Shown one piece after another: positions 1 through 8,465 of a stretch of 64,000 nt of DNA. Numbering within the stretch: position 1 is the stretch's first letter; every line of letters starts with the position of its first letter. A program made the translations under genes and the position numbers. Source of the DNA: Iamia sp. SCSIO 61187 (GTDB lineage Bacteria; Actinomycetota; Acidimicrobiia; Acidimicrobiales; Iamiaceae); the NCBI RefSeq assembly GCF_019443745.1, contig NZ_CP050948.1, positions 2,356,001 through 2,420,000 of the forward strand, read 5' to 3'. The notes beneath the pieces were generated by a model. The model saw only the letters and a list, made by a program, of their open reading frames with translations, made no database searches and was not told the DNA's origin.

Positions 1-1056
1 TCGCGTCGAGCTCGCGTTCAGAGCGACCCACGACAGCCTCACCGGACTCCCGAACCGGGACAACCTCCACACCTGGATCGTTGGGCGGCTGGAGCTCAAG
101 CGTCCCACCCGTGAGTTCTGCGTGTGTCCGTTCGACCTCGGCGGCCGGCAGATCGTCGTCACCGCCAGCGCCGGCCTCGTCTTCGCGCACTCCCACCGTG
201 ACGCCGAGTCGCTCATCAGGGACGCCGACGCTGCGCTCTTCCGCGCCAAGGACGCGGGGAGGGATCGGATCGTCGTCTTCGACGACGAGATCCGAGCGGC
301 AGCGCTCGCCCGCGTCGAGATCGAGGCCGATCTCCGCGAGGCCCTCGGTCGCGGCGATCTCGTCGCCCACTACCAGCCGGCCTTCTCGATGAGTACCGGT
401 GCCGTCCTCGGCCTGGAGGCACTCGCCCGATGGACCCATCCTCTTCACGGGCTCATCCCTCCGAGCAGGTTCATCCCGGTCGCATCCGAGACCGGACTCA
501 TCAACGTGCTGACGACCCGGATGCTCGACCAGGCAGCGCGCGACGCGGCGGAAGCAGCAGCGATCACGGGCAACCCCGAGGTCGTGATGTGGGTGAATGT
601 CACCCCGCAGCAGCTCACCGAACGGTGCTTCGCCGACGCAGTGCTGGGAGGGCTCGACGAGCGCGGACTTCCCGCACGGCGGTTCGGGATCGAGGTCGTG
701 GAGACCGCGCTCCTCGACGACTCCGACTCCGTCGCGGTCACGCTGCGCCGTCTCGCCTCGAGCGGGGTGCAGATCGCAATCGACGACTTCGGTACCGGTC
801 ACTCGTCGCTCCACCGCCTGCACGAGTATCCGGTCGATCTGCTCAAGATCGATCAATCGTTCGTCGCTCGTCTCGCCGACCCGGCGGGCCGTCCGATCGT
901 CGCCACCATCGTCCACCTCGCTCACGCGATCGGCGCGAGGGCGTGCGCCGAAGGCGTCGGACCGAGGAGCAGCTGCGTCTCCTGGGTGAGCTCGGTGTCG
1001 ACTGCGTATCTGGTTTCCACCTCGCCGCGCCCGACCGCCTCGAGAACCTCTGGTAG
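1..1056 (+). pseudogene. GGDEF-EAL cyclic-di-GMP protein, 5'-partial and frameshifted
   Basis: The frame enters from the window edge with the GGDEF N-terminal signature THDSLTGLPNR (about nt 29-61). It then passes in about 20 residues to PFDLGGRQIVVTASAG (nt 128-175). The roughly 75-residue core that normally carries the metal-binding DxD and the GG[DE]EF loop is absent, so cyclase activity is not expected. The EAL domain follows with LEALARW, VNVTPQQL, IEVVETALL, DDFGTG and LLKIDQSF, the usual phosphodiesterase ligands. At 957-960 the reading breaks: GTCGGACC stands where GTCGAGACC would encode VET. The C-terminal part TEEQLRLLGELGVDCV resumes in frame 1 and stops at 1054-1056. The late Gln of the EAL family is Ser here (CVSGFH). 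A sequencing error at the frameshift is possible, but the internal deletion is independent evidence of decay. Confidence 0.8.
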
Positions 1057-1215
1057 CAGCGCGGACCCGGCGGCCCGAGCGCGCCGCCGACGGGGGGTTC
1101 GACCGGCTGGAGCTACGGCAGATGCAGTACCGGCGAGTTGGTGCGCACAGCGCTGTCTCGAGCGACGCCATCTCCTGATCCAAGTGGGAGCACCTCGCGA
1201 ACACAGGAGACAGCC

Positions 1216-1683
1216 GTGAGCATCTTGCGATCAGCGCGACAAGCGTCCGTGGCCACGAACGGTCACACGGAACGTCCGCAGCAGCGGACGAGCGGTGGGA
1301 GTCCGGCGGCACGTGCCGGTGGTCACCGCGCAACCGTGAGCGTCCCCCTCATCGTGGCCGCCGACGTCGCTCCGATCCACGATCGGCGAACCATTCATCT
1401 GGGTGAGACGCTCGAGATCAGCCCAGCAGGCGTCGAGTGCGTCCTGCCTGAACCGATCCCGGCGGGCGAACGCGTCCGGTTCCGATGTGAGATCCCTGGA
1501 CGCAGACAACCCCTCGCAGTGGATGTCGAAGGCACCATCCGATGGTGTCGCACCGTGCGTGCGAACCACCTCGTTCTCGGCCGCGACGTCGTTCACCACT
1601 ACGTCGACTTTGCCCCGATGGCGAGCTCGGTCGAGGACGCCATCGTGTCGGCGCTCTTCTTCCTCGAGACGAACCGATCGTGA
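1216..1683 (+). CDS. PilZ domain protein
   Basis: This 155-residue protein starts at GTG 1216, chosen because AGGAGA lies just upstream at 1205-1210; an earlier in-frame GTG at 1138 lacks such a site. The first 40 residues are Ser/Gly/Arg-rich and probably disordered. The rest resembles a PilZ domain: a basic lead-in (HRATVSVPL), a short strand with ISPAGVECVLP standing in for the [D/N]xSxxG motif, then alternating beta strands (RVRFRCEIPG, DVEGTIRW) and a C-terminal helix (VEDAIVSALFF). PilZ domains usually bind cyclic-di-GMP. It lies directly downstream of the decayed GGDEF-EAL gene, which supports a role in the same signalling system. The motif match is imperfect, so nucleotide binding is uncertain. 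Confidence 0.65.
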   Translation: MSILRSARQASVATNGHTERPQQRTSGGSPAARAGGHRATVSVPLIVAADVAPIHDRRTIHLGETLEISPAGVECVLPEPIPAGERVRFRCEIPGRRQPLAVDVEGTIRWCRTVRANHLVLGRDVVHHYVDFAPMASSVEDAIVSALFFLETNRS

Positions 1684-1723
1684 TGATCCGGGTCAGGGAA
1701 GTCCCCTGCCGGTGTGACAGGGG

Positions 1724-2038
1724 CTACGGAAGCTTGGATGCGAGGACGTCGGCGGGGAGGATCTCGGGCGCCTGGGCGAGGAGCCTGTCGGCGTTCTCGG
1801 TCAGGGCATCGACGATCGCGCCGGTGGCGTGGGCGTTCCGGTCGTCCTGGGTCGGGAACGCATCGAAGATCCAGAACGTGGACTCGTCGGTGCGCACCGC
1901 GAACCACACGATGGTGCCGGGCTCGTCGTTGGCGAGGGTGAGGGCCCCTCGCAGCAGCTCGGCGAGTGCGTCTCCTTGGTCGGACTTGGCGACGATCTTG
2001 GCGACGAATGCGTAGGGGAGATCAGTGGGTGCGGACAT
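1724..2038 (-). CDS. Antibiotic biosynthesis monooxygenase (ABM) family protein
   Basis: This 104-residue single-domain protein reads MSAPTDLPYAFVAKIVAKS, then a helix (QGDALAELLRGALTLANDEP), strands (GTIVWFAVRTDE, FWIFDAFPTQDD) and a final helix (AHATGAIVDALTENADRL). This is the small dimeric alpha+beta ferredoxin-like fold of ABM/YgiN-like quinol or polyketide monooxygenases. The start is set by AAGGAG eight bases before the ATG on the minus strand. It is divergent from the GlxA-type regulator at 2151, a common arrangement in which the regulator controls its neighbour. The true substrate is unknown, and proteins of this size can also be stress-related heme- or aldehyde-handling enzymes. Confidence 0.75.
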   Translation of the reverse strand: MSAPTDLPYAFVAKIVAKSDQGDALAELLRGALTLANDEPGTIVWFAVRTDESTFWIFDAFPTQDDRNAHATGAIVDALTENADRLLAQAPEILPADVLASKLP

Positions 2039-2137
2039 GGTGTGCTCCTTGTCGTGCCGGGAGGCTGTCTCCCGAGCGATGTCCTGACCGTACGACGGAC
2101 CAGCCTCGGGTGATAGTGGCGCATCCGGCAGGATTGC

Positions 2138-2143
2138 TACCAT
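2138..2143 (+). promoter_or_regulatory. -10 element of GlxA-type regulator, leaderless start
   Basis: TACCAT lies seven bases before the ATG at 2151, so transcription would begin at or next to the start codon. No Shine-Dalgarno sequence fits in between. This repeats the pattern seen at about fifteen genes in the window. Confidence 0.5.
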
Positions 2144-2150
2144 TTGCGCC

Positions 2151-3092
2151 ATGCGGATTGGCATGGTCGTCCAGGACGGTTGCTTCGGTTCCGCGGTGGC
2201 GTCGGTGATCGACATCCTGGGTGTGGCAGATGCGGTCCGAGGCGACGTCGACCCGAGGACCGCACCGATCACGCTTGCGATCGCCGGGCCCAAGCGGCGG
2301 GTGGTCACGACGACGTCGATGACCTTGGCGGTGGAGCACCCCCTGTCGGATGTCGCCGACTTCGACGTGGTGATCGTGCCCGCGCTCGGCACGCTCACCG
2401 CCACCGACACGGCGCAGGCCCTCGAGCAGCGGGCCGCGAGATCGGTCGTCGAGGCACTCGGCCGACTCGATGACTCGACCACCCTGATCGCTGCCGCGTG
2501 CACCGGCGTGTTCGCCGTCGCGGAGGCCGGCCGCCTACATGAACGCCGAGCGACGACGAGCTGGTTCCTTGGGCCAGCGTTCCGGCGGCGCTACCCGACG
2601 GTCGACCTCGATCTCGACACGATGGTCGTGTCCGACGGAAACCTCATCACCGCGGGCGCTGCGTTCGCTCACATCGATCTCGCACTGTCGATCGTTCGAT
2701 CGGTCAGCCCTGACCTCGCGCAGCACGTCGCAAAGCTGCTCCTGATCGACGAGCGCCCTTCCCAGTCCGCGTACGTCGCGTACGAACACCTCAGCCACGA
2801 AGATCCGATCGTGATCGAGTTCGAACGCCACGTCCGAGCCAGTCTCGACGAACCCTTCGACGTCGCCCGAGCGGCTCGAGCGATCGGAACCAGCCGACGC
2901 ACGCTCGAGCGACGACTCCGGTCCGCTCTCAACCTGACACCGCTCGCGTTCGTGCAGCGCCTCCGCCTCGAACGGGCCCGGCACCTCAGCGCGACCACCC
3001 AGCTCAGCACCGCCGACATCGCACAGAGGGTCGGCTACGCCAACGCAGAGACACTGCGAGCGCTCATGCGCAGAGAACAACGATCGTCCTAG
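2151..3092 (+). CDS. GlxA-family regulator: DJ-1/PfpI domain plus AraC helix-turn-helix
   Basis: The protein has 313 residues. Residues 1 to about 175 form a DJ-1/PfpI-like amidotransferase fold, with the nucleophile-elbow sequence AAACTGVFAVAEAG placing a Cys at residue 117. Residues about 225-313 form an AraC-type double helix-turn-helix (FDVARAARAIGTSRRTLERR, then STADIAQRVGYANAETLRAL). Proteins of this layout are transcription activators whose N-terminal domain senses an unknown small molecule and usually has no proven enzymatic activity. The divergent monooxygenase gene 112 bases away is the obvious candidate target. The C terminus is slightly short after the second helix-turn-helix (ends RREQRSS), but the family core is complete. 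Confidence 0.85.
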   Translation: MRIGMVVQDGCFGSAVASVIDILGVADAVRGDVDPRTAPITLAIAGPKRRVVTTTSMTLAVEHPLSDVADFDVVIVPALGTLTATDTAQALEQRAARSVVEALGRLDDSTTLIAAACTGVFAVAEAGRLHERRATTSWFLGPAFRRRYPTVDLDLDTMVVSDGNLITAGAAFAHIDLALSIVRSVSPDLAQHVAKLLLIDERPSQSAYVAYEHLSHEDPIVIEFERHVRASLDEPFDVARAARAIGTSRRTLERRLRSALNLTPLAFVQRLRLERARHLSATTQLSTADIAQRVGYANAETLRALMRREQRSS

Positions 3093-3277
3093 CTGAACCA
3101 CCGGCGGCGCGCACGGGCCAGATCTGCTTGCCTTCCGAAGAGAACGAAGGGGCTCATACCGAGGCTGGCGGCATGGCCGTCTCCTATCGCCGGTTGCGCG
3201 ACAGGGGTGGGACGCTCGGACTGTCCCCGAACTCCGCCTGCGAGCGTCCCTCATCTGCGGCCGAGCCGACGACGAAG

Positions 3278-6200
3278 TCACCTGCCGAGGCCAAGGCTGC
3301 GGCCGAGCGAATGGTCGCTCGGCGGATTGAGCTCTCGGCCGGCGAAGCGGGCGTCCTGGACAACGCGTTGGTAGTCGGCGGCGAGGTCAGGATCGTCGTG
3401 GTGTGCTCCCAGGAGCGTGTCGGTCGTCGTGACGCCAGCCTCGATGCGGTACGTCTCGATCTTCGCGACCTCTCGCCACCACCATGCTGCGGCTTCTTTC
3501 CTGTCGGGGATCGGACCGAGGACTCGGGTGAGGTATCCGTGCGGATGCCGGCCGATCTGAGCGAGGTGGACGCTGAGCTTGGCGTCGATCAGCTGATCCA
3601 GCGCCTCGCGGCGCTCGGTGTCGGAGCGGTGCTGCTCCTCGAAGGAAGCGAAGGCCGCGCGCTGGCCGTCGATCTGCGCGATGGCTACGTCGATTCGCTG
3701 CAGCGCCGTGTGTGCGCGTTCGACACGGTTCTCTGCCACGACGCGGGCGGGGTCGGTTCGCCCGACGCGTTCGCGCAGCCGGAGTGGGCCGACCGCCTGG
3801 AGCTGTCGTTCGGCGTCCCGGATCTCGCCGAGGGCCATGTCCCGTCGCTCGGTGAGGGCCGCGTCCTCGATCGTCGGGTCCACCGGAGACGCGGCGAGGA
3901 TCCGGTCGAGCCGGCGGCGCTCGACCAGCAGCTCCCTCAGATCATCCGTGCTACGCCCCCGGTCGTTCTGGGCGACCACTTCGGTGTCGATGGCGAGGGT
4001 CTGCGCGGTGGATCGCCGGAGGGCGGCGGCGACGAGTTCGAGTGGGTCTTGTCGGTCGCCGCGGGTGCGGGTGGCGGTGTCGTCGCGGTCGGGGTTGACG
4101 ACGTAGAGGTGGTTGCCGAGCCGGCCGCGGGACATGCCGACGTAGCCGAGCTCCCGGTACAGGGAGTCGTTGCCGAGCAAGAGTGCCCGGTCGCAGGTCA
4201 GGCCCTGGGCCTTGTGGGCCGTGGTGGCGTAGCCGTGCGCGAGGTGGCCGGCGTCCAGGTACTTGGTCGTGACGGTGGCCAGGTCGCCGGTGTCGAGCCG
4301 CACCCGGAGGGTCCGCTCGGCTGGGGCAAGGTCGGTGATGGTGCCGAGGCTGCCATTTGTCAGTCCGCGGCGCTTGTCGTTGCGCAATGCGAGCACCCGA
4401 TCGCCGACTTGGAAGACCCGCTCCCCTGCTTCGAGTTCGGGGCCGGCGAGTTGGTCGGTGGCGAGCATGCGAGCTCGGGCGCGGTGGTTGAGGTCGTCGA
4501 CGTCGGCCCACCGGGCGGCGATCATCAGCGCCTGTTCGCCGGCCAGACCAGCGGCCCACCAGTCAGCGACGAGCCGGTCTCGCACATCGGGTGCCGTGGC
4601 GGCGGTGACGACCCGACCCTGCTCCGCGTAGGCCGCCAGTGCCGCGTTCACGTCGCCGGAGCGGAGCTCGGCGAGCGCGTCGCGTTCCCATGGGTGGATC
4701 TGTCGTCGGTTCTGCTCGAGCGTGTACGCGCCCAGTCGCCGGGCGAGTCCACGGAAGGCGCCTCCGGGGCCGATCTCGTGGAGCTGCTTCTCGTCGCCGA
4801 CCAGCACCACCTTGGCCCCGGCACGCTCGGCGTGGTCGAGAAGGCGGGCCAGGGTTCGGGAATCGACCATCGCGGCCTCGTCACAGACCACGACCGTGTT
4901 CGGCTCGAACCCTCCGGAGCGGTCCAGGTCGCCGAGGAGGCGGGCCAGCGTGGATGACGGGATCGAGGCGGAGTCTTCGAGCTGCGCCGCGGCCCGGGCG
5001 GCGAGCGCGCAGCCGACCACGCGGCGGCCGGCCTTCTCCCAGGCTTCGCGGTCGGCGTCGAGACAGAACGTCTTGCCGGTCCCCGCCGCCGCCGACACCA
5101 CCTCGACCCCCGCGCCGGATGTCGTGAGTCCGGCAACCAGCGCGGCCTGCTCGTCGGCCAGAGTCGGACGGGCACGCAACGCTGCGGCCAAGTGCGACTC
5201 GTCGACGAGGCCGACCGTGTCGAATCGGCGGGACACGGCACCGGACACCATCCGCTCCTCGAGCGCGAGCAGGTCACGGGTCGAATACATACCCGCCTTC
5301 GCATCCCCTGCCGACGCCGGGTCCGAACCATCGGACACGGTGACCAGTGACACGACCTCGGGCCGGGCGAGGAACGCGTCCGCCGATGCCTCGACGAACT
5401 CGACGGGCGCGCCTTCGGGAAGGTGGTCGGTCCAGGCCATCACGATCTTGCGGCGATCGAAGGTCGACGCTCTCCCGGTCAGGCCGTCGGGGCTCTCGAG
5501 GAACCGCTGGACGGCCTCGACCTCGGCGGCCGACAGCGTCAGGGCCTCTTTCCCCGGCCCCATCGCCTGGTCGAGTACGGCGAGGTCAGCGCCGGCGTCG
5601 GTGGCCTCGGTTCGCCAGACCTCGCGGAGCGACACGGTGGCGGTGCCGGGGGTCTTGGCCCGACGGGTGTCGAGCGCAGCGATCTCCGCCGCCCGCGGTG
5701 AGGTGAAGCCGAGCTGGTCGAGCTGGGCCTTGATCTGCTTGCTCCGCTTCGAGAACAGCCCGAGCAGTTCCTCCGGCACACCGGCGACATCCGCGATCCC
5801 GTTGATCACCGGACCCCACTCCACCCCCAGCCGCTCGGTGAGCCGCATCCGTAGCTCGGCCTCGTACAGGCACCCGGCGGTCTTGGCGTGGGCCCAGAAC
5901 AGCTGGGAGTGCAGCGTCCCCCAGCTCCCGTCCTCGGTGCGGGTCAGGTTGGCCGCGACGGCGTGGGTGTGCAGATGCGGGTCTGCCTCCCGGCTCGTGC
6001 GATGTCGGAATGCCGCCACGACCAACTCACCGGTCTGTACGTGCCGGACACCGTTGCGGCCCTTCCGGGTCCATGTGACCGACCGCTCCAGATACCCGAG
6101 GGCAGCGTCGACGGATTCGTCGTGGCACTCCCCCACGATCCGGGCCGTGTCCGGATCACCGAGTCCGAACAACACCGACACCGACTTCGGCGCCCGGAAG

Positions 6201-6445
6201 CACAGGTCGTAGCCGGCGTTCTTCCGGTTGGCCGCCGCCAGCATCTCGCCCGTGTTCGGATCACGGCCCTCGATCAGCGCGCGGAACACGTCCTCGTCGA
6301 CCTCGCCGGCCAGTCCGAACACGGCCTCGGCCGAGCCGGTCCAGCGGCCCGCGGCTTCACCGTGTCCGAGGTAGTACTCCTCGGGGCTCCGGGCCAGAGA
6401 CGAGATCGGGTACTCCGCATCCACGAGTACGCCGATGCTCAACAT
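3278..6445 (-). CDS. MobF-type conjugative relaxase-helicase (TrwC/TraI family)
   Basis: This 1055-residue protein would nick plasmid or element DNA at oriT and unwind the transferred strand. The N-terminal relaxase domain has a Tyr pair at about 24-25 (PEEYYLGHGEAAGRW) and the metal-binding His cluster DPHLHTH at about 155-161. The helicase half is RecD-like, with Walker A AAAGTGKT at about 452-459, Walker B VCDEAAMVDS at about 520-529, and a C-terminal UvrD-like motif (YATTAHKAQGLTCD, YVGMSRGR). A charged, probably coiled tail follows. The ATG overlaps the end of the upstream helix-turn-helix gene by 7 bases, indicating an operon. Length and domain order are complete, so the gene looks intact although the associated integrase is not. 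Confidence 0.93.
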   Translation of the reverse strand: MLSIGVLVDAEYPISSLARSPEEYYLGHGEAAGRWTGSAEAVFGLAGEVDEDVFRALIEGRDPNTGEMLAAANRKNAGYDLCFRAPKSVSVLFGLGDPDTARIVGECHDESVDAALGYLERSVTWTRKGRNGVRHVQTGELVVAAFRHRTSREADPHLHTHAVAANLTRTEDGSWGTLHSQLFWAHAKTAGCLYEAELRMRLTERLGVEWGPVINGIADVAGVPEELLGLFSKRSKQIKAQLDQLGFTSPRAAEIAALDTRRAKTPGTATVSLREVWRTEATDAGADLAVLDQAMGPGKEALTLSAAEVEAVQRFLESPDGLTGRASTFDRRKIVMAWTDHLPEGAPVEFVEASADAFLARPEVVSLVTVSDGSDPASAGDAKAGMYSTRDLLALEERMVSGAVSRRFDTVGLVDESHLAAALRARPTLADEQAALVAGLTTSGAGVEVVSAAAGTGKTFCLDADREAWEKAGRRVVGCALAARAAAQLEDSASIPSSTLARLLGDLDRSGGFEPNTVVVCDEAAMVDSRTLARLLDHAERAGAKVVLVGDEKQLHEIGPGGAFRGLARRLGAYTLEQNRRQIHPWERDALAELRSGDVNAALAAYAEQGRVVTAATAPDVRDRLVADWWAAGLAGEQALMIAARWADVDDLNHRARARMLATDQLAGPELEAGERVFQVGDRVLALRNDKRRGLTNGSLGTITDLAPAERTLRVRLDTGDLATVTTKYLDAGHLAHGYATTAHKAQGLTCDRALLLGNDSLYRELGYVGMSRGRLGNHLYVVNPDRDDTATRTRGDRQDPLELVAAALRRSTAQTLAIDTEVVAQNDRGRSTDDLRELLVERRRLDRILAASPVDPTIEDAALTERRDMALGEIRDAERQLQAVGPLRLRERVGRTDPARVVAENRVERAHTALQRIDVAIAQIDGQRAAFASFEEQHRSDTERREALDQLIDAKLSVHLAQIGRHPHGYLTRVLGPIPDRKEAAAWWWREVAKIETYRIEAGVTTTDTLLGAHHDDPDLAADYQRVVQDARFAGRELNPPSDHSLGRSLGLGR

Positions 6446-7005
6446 GATGAGCCGTCCTCGTGTTCACCTTGGCGCTCACGCTCGAGCGCAGCATCCGAGG
6501 ATGCAAATTCGTGTATGGCTCTTCGGTCGGGTGACGGCGCCGTGTGAGTCACGTCCTCGCGCTTCGGGTCGGGGCAAGGTGAGCCGGCTTCGGCGGGCTC
6601 GGCGGCCGGGATGAGCGACAACTGCTCGACGGGTTCCAGGGCGCTCGGTTCGGGTCTCGGCCTGAGCGGTCGCCGGGTTGTCGGCATCGGGGTCGACGTC
6701 GGGTCGGTGGAGGCGAGGGTCACCCCGGCCGGCAGCGCGACCCGAAGGCTCGCGGCGCCGAATCGACCGTGCCGTCGAGCCTGCGGCCGCCGAGCGACCA
6801 GCCCCAGCGCCGCGAGCCGTCGGATCGCCGCGGCTGCCGTGTCCTTGCTCACCGACACGGCAACCCCAATGGACCGGGCCGTCGCCGAGGACTCGAGGTC
6901 GTCATCCGCGGCCAGGGCCAGGTGCTCGAACACGAGCCACGCCGTGGGCCCGACCGCTCGCTTCACGAGGTCCGCGTCGCTCGTCACGACGAGGCCCGCG
7001 GTCAC
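6439..7005 (-). CDS. Winged-helix/MarR-like protein of the mobile element
   Basis: I chose the GTG at 7005, which gives a GTGA overlap with the stop of the excisionase-like gene and a 188-residue protein. An in-frame ATG at 7053 would overlap that gene by about 50 bases. Residues about 10-80 look like a winged helix: VGPTAWLVFEHLALAAD, then ATARSIGVAVSVSKDTAAAA and AIRRLAALGLVARRPQ. A Pro/Arg-rich linker and a charged tail follow. Its position between the excisionase-like gene and the relaxase suggests a regulator of transfer or excision genes. No closer family was recognised. Confidence 0.7.
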   Translation of the reverse strand: MTAGLVVTSDADLVKRAVGPTAWLVFEHLALAADDDLESSATARSIGVAVSVSKDTAAAAIRRLAALGLVARRPQARRHGRFGAASLRVALPAGVTLASTDPTSTPMPTTRRPLRPRPEPSALEPVEQLSLIPAAEPAEAGSPCPDPKREDVTHTAPSPDRRAIHEFASSDAALERERQGEHEDGSSC

Positions 7006-7187
7006 GACGCGGACCTCACCGCCTCGTCCAGCCACCGGTGGAACGCTCGGCACGGGATGAGTACCCGTCGGCCAAGGCGGATCGACGGGAGCTCCCCGCG
7101 GTTCACCATCTCGTAGGCGAGCCCTCGGGAGATCCCGAGCATCTTCGCCACCTCGTCGACGGTGTAGGTCAGTCGGTCATCGGGCAT
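7002..7187 (-). CDS. Excisionase-family helix-turn-helix protein (Xis/BldC-like)
   Basis: This 61-residue MerR-like HTH_17 protein carries LTYTVDEVAKMLGISRGLAY, then MVNRGELPSIRLGRRVLIP and a final RAFHRWLDEAV helix. The family includes recombination directionality factors that bend attachment-site DNA and small transcription factors such as BldC. The start is supported by GGAGG eight bases before the ATG. The next gene begins inside its stop codon. In this context, on the same strand as the integrase remnant and relaxase, it most likely served as the element's excisionase or copy-control regulator. Confidence 0.85.
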   Translation of the reverse strand: MPDDRLTYTVDEVAKMLGISRGLAYEMVNRGELPSIRLGRRVLIPCRAFHRWLDEAVRSAS

Positions 7188-7357
7188 CAGTCAGTCCTCC
7201 CAGACGTGTCCTGTTGCCCCACTAGGCTTTTTCAGACCCCAAAATCGATCACGCGATCTGCGATCGTCACAGAACTGCAACGTCCCCGTGCCGTCTGGTA
7301 CTGCCCCATGTCGTCCTGTTCGGACGGCGATCGGGCCGGGGAGCAGCCAGCGGGAGC

Positions 7358-7375
7358 CCCAGACGCCAGTCTGGG
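7358..7375 (-). terminator. Possible terminator hairpin after the hic operon
   Basis: CCCAGAC and GTCTGGG form a perfect 7-bp stem with a four-base loop. The hairpin lies 18 bases past the stop codon of the frameshifted third gene. There is no following run of T, so it may be a weak or protein-assisted terminator. The rest of 7188-7392 shows no gene. Confidence 0.4.
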
Positions 7376-7392
7376 ATGCCACACACCGCGAG

Positions 7393-7813
7393 TCAGCTCG
7401 AGACCGCAGCGATGAAGGCGTCAGCCTCTTCCGGCGTGAGGTCATCGATGACATCAACCCCGTACGGCGGATGAATCGGGGCTCGTCGAAGGAGCTCCTC
7501 GACGGGAAGCTCCAGGTGCTCGTTCGGTTCGGGATCCGAGTCGCTGGTGAACATCTCGAGGATCAGGCTACGGGCAGCTGGGCCTACCTGGCCGAACGCC
7601 GAGCAACTCCCGATGAAGGTCGGCGTCGCCCGGGAGGACGCGCAGCAGGATCACACCTTCAGCGGATACGGACACGACCCGCGCCACAGCGGGATCGGCG
7701 TCCGCGTCACCCACGACGAGATACTCCACAAGGTGGGCCTCGGCGTCAGACGACAGATCGTCGACGTGGGCGTGGGTGAGCCCGTCGACGTCAACCCATT
7801 GGAAGTCGACCAA
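7393..7813 (-). pseudogene. Unknown protein downstream of hicB, split by a +1 frameshift
   Basis: Two minus-strand frames join into one plausible 139-residue protein. The first begins at a TTG (7813), reads VDFQWVDVDGLTHAHVDDL through LLRVLPGDADLHRELL, and is diverted to an early stop at 7568-7570. The second carries on as AFGQVGPAARSLILEMF, ELPVEELLRRAP and DDLTPEEADAFIAAVSS, ending at 7393-7395. Dropping one G from the GG at 7599-7600 makes the frames continuous. The gene starts just after the hicB stop with no clear ribosome-binding site, suggesting coupling. I do not recognise the family. A sequencing error, a decayed gene or a recoding site would all fit. The downstream piece alone (MFTSDSDPEPNEH, ATG 7554) could be a 53-residue protein. 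Confidence 0.55.
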
Positions 7814-7843
7814 CAGGTCCCAGGCCGTCGTCGGATGTCTCCG

Positions 7844-8173
7844 TCAGCTGTGGGCGAGCCGGTCGCTGACCAGTCGGTTCAGGCTCACCCGTTGTTCAGC
7901 CGCCTCGAGGACGAGGTCGCGATGCAACGCTTCGGGCACGCGCACATTGAACTTGCCGGAGAAGCTCCGCTCCGCGATCGGCTCGGGCACCGGCTCGCCC
8001 GATGCCTGCATGTCTTCGATCACGTCGGACACGAGGGCCACCAGGCCACGAAGTGCCTCGGCCTGGTCCTCGTCCAGCCACGACAGCGAGGGAAACTCGG
8101 CAACGGTGGCGACGAACTCGCCATCGTCGGCCGACCACCGAACCCGGTAGGCGTAGTGCGTCGTCTCGGTCAC
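7844..8173 (-). CDS. hicB: HicB antitoxin
   Basis: The protein has 109 residues. The first 70 or so form the HicB partial RNase H-like fold (YAYRVRWSADDGEFVATVAE, then LSWLDEDQAEALRGLVALV). Residues about 77-105 form a ribbon-helix-helix DNA-binding domain (SGKFNVRVPEALHRDLVLEA, SLNRLVSDRL). It neutralises the HicA ribonuclease and represses the operon. The start overlaps the hicA stop by four bases (ATGA). The operator it would bind is the inverted repeat over the hicA promoter at 8435-8454. Confidence 0.9.
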   Translation of the reverse strand: MTETTHYAYRVRWSADDGEFVATVAEFPSLSWLDEDQAEALRGLVALVSDVIEDMQASGEPVPEPIAERSFSGKFNVRVPEALHRDLVLEAAEQRVSLNRLVSDRLAHS

Positions 8174-8427
8174 TTGGTCTCCTCCTTGCTGAGCTTGTCA
8201 ATGGCCTTCAGAACCTGCGTCACCTGATACGGCTTCGCCTTGCCGCCCTTGGACCGTTGGATGTTCACCCGCGGATCGCCGGGCCACGGCGTCTTGAACA
8301 CGGCATGCGAAGTGCCGCTCTGACGAGCCGCACCGAAGTAGTGCTCGCACACGGTCTCCAGATCCGAGTACTTCACATTGGTCTGCGAGTTCTGCATGGC
8401 GGCCACGAGCTTGTCGATCTTGGCCAC
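8170..8427 (-). CDS. hicA: HicA mRNA interferase toxin
   Basis: This 85-residue double-stranded-RNA-binding-like toxin is expected to cleave mRNA during translation. The catalytic His sits in the family motif as GTSHAVFKTPWPGD (His41), followed by the basic region RVNIQRSKGGKAKPYQVTQV. It starts at GTG 8427, with -10 hexamer TACCAT six bases upstream and no ribosome-binding site, so the transcript should be leaderless. The toxin comes first and the antitoxin second, the usual order in hicAB modules. All expected motifs are present, so the toxin looks functional. Confidence 0.9.
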   Translation of the reverse strand: MAKIDKLVAAMQNSQTNVKYSDLETVCEHYFGAARQSGTSHAVFKTPWPGDPRVNIQRSKGGKAKPYQVTQVLKAIDKLSKEETK

Positions 8428-8433
8428 GACGAG

Positions 8434-8454
8434 ATGGTACCGCTATTGGTACCA
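8434..8454 (-). promoter_or_regulatory. hicAB promoter -10 and overlapping inverted-repeat operator
   Basis: TGGTACC and GGTACCA form an inverted repeat with a six-base spacer (8435-8454). The -10 hexamer TACCAT (complement of 8434-8439) overlaps its proximal arm, so a bound HicB ribbon-helix-helix dimer would block RNA polymerase. Each half contains a complete GGTACC palindrome, and the twofold symmetry suits a dimeric repressor. Confidence 0.7.
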
Positions 8455-8465
8455 CTCGACAATGG

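Noticed and set aside
3093-3277. Possible attachment site (repeat of the tRNA-Pro 3' end) at the left edge of the mobile element
   Set aside because: I looked for the tRNA 3' end sequence here and around 1056-1216 and saw no clear copy; the other border may lie outside the window.
3128-4957. Long plus-strand open frame opposite the relaxase gene
   Set aside because: The opposite strand encodes a relaxase-helicase with a His cluster and Walker motifs; the plus frame has low-complexity Gly/Val/Glu-rich sequence and no motif.
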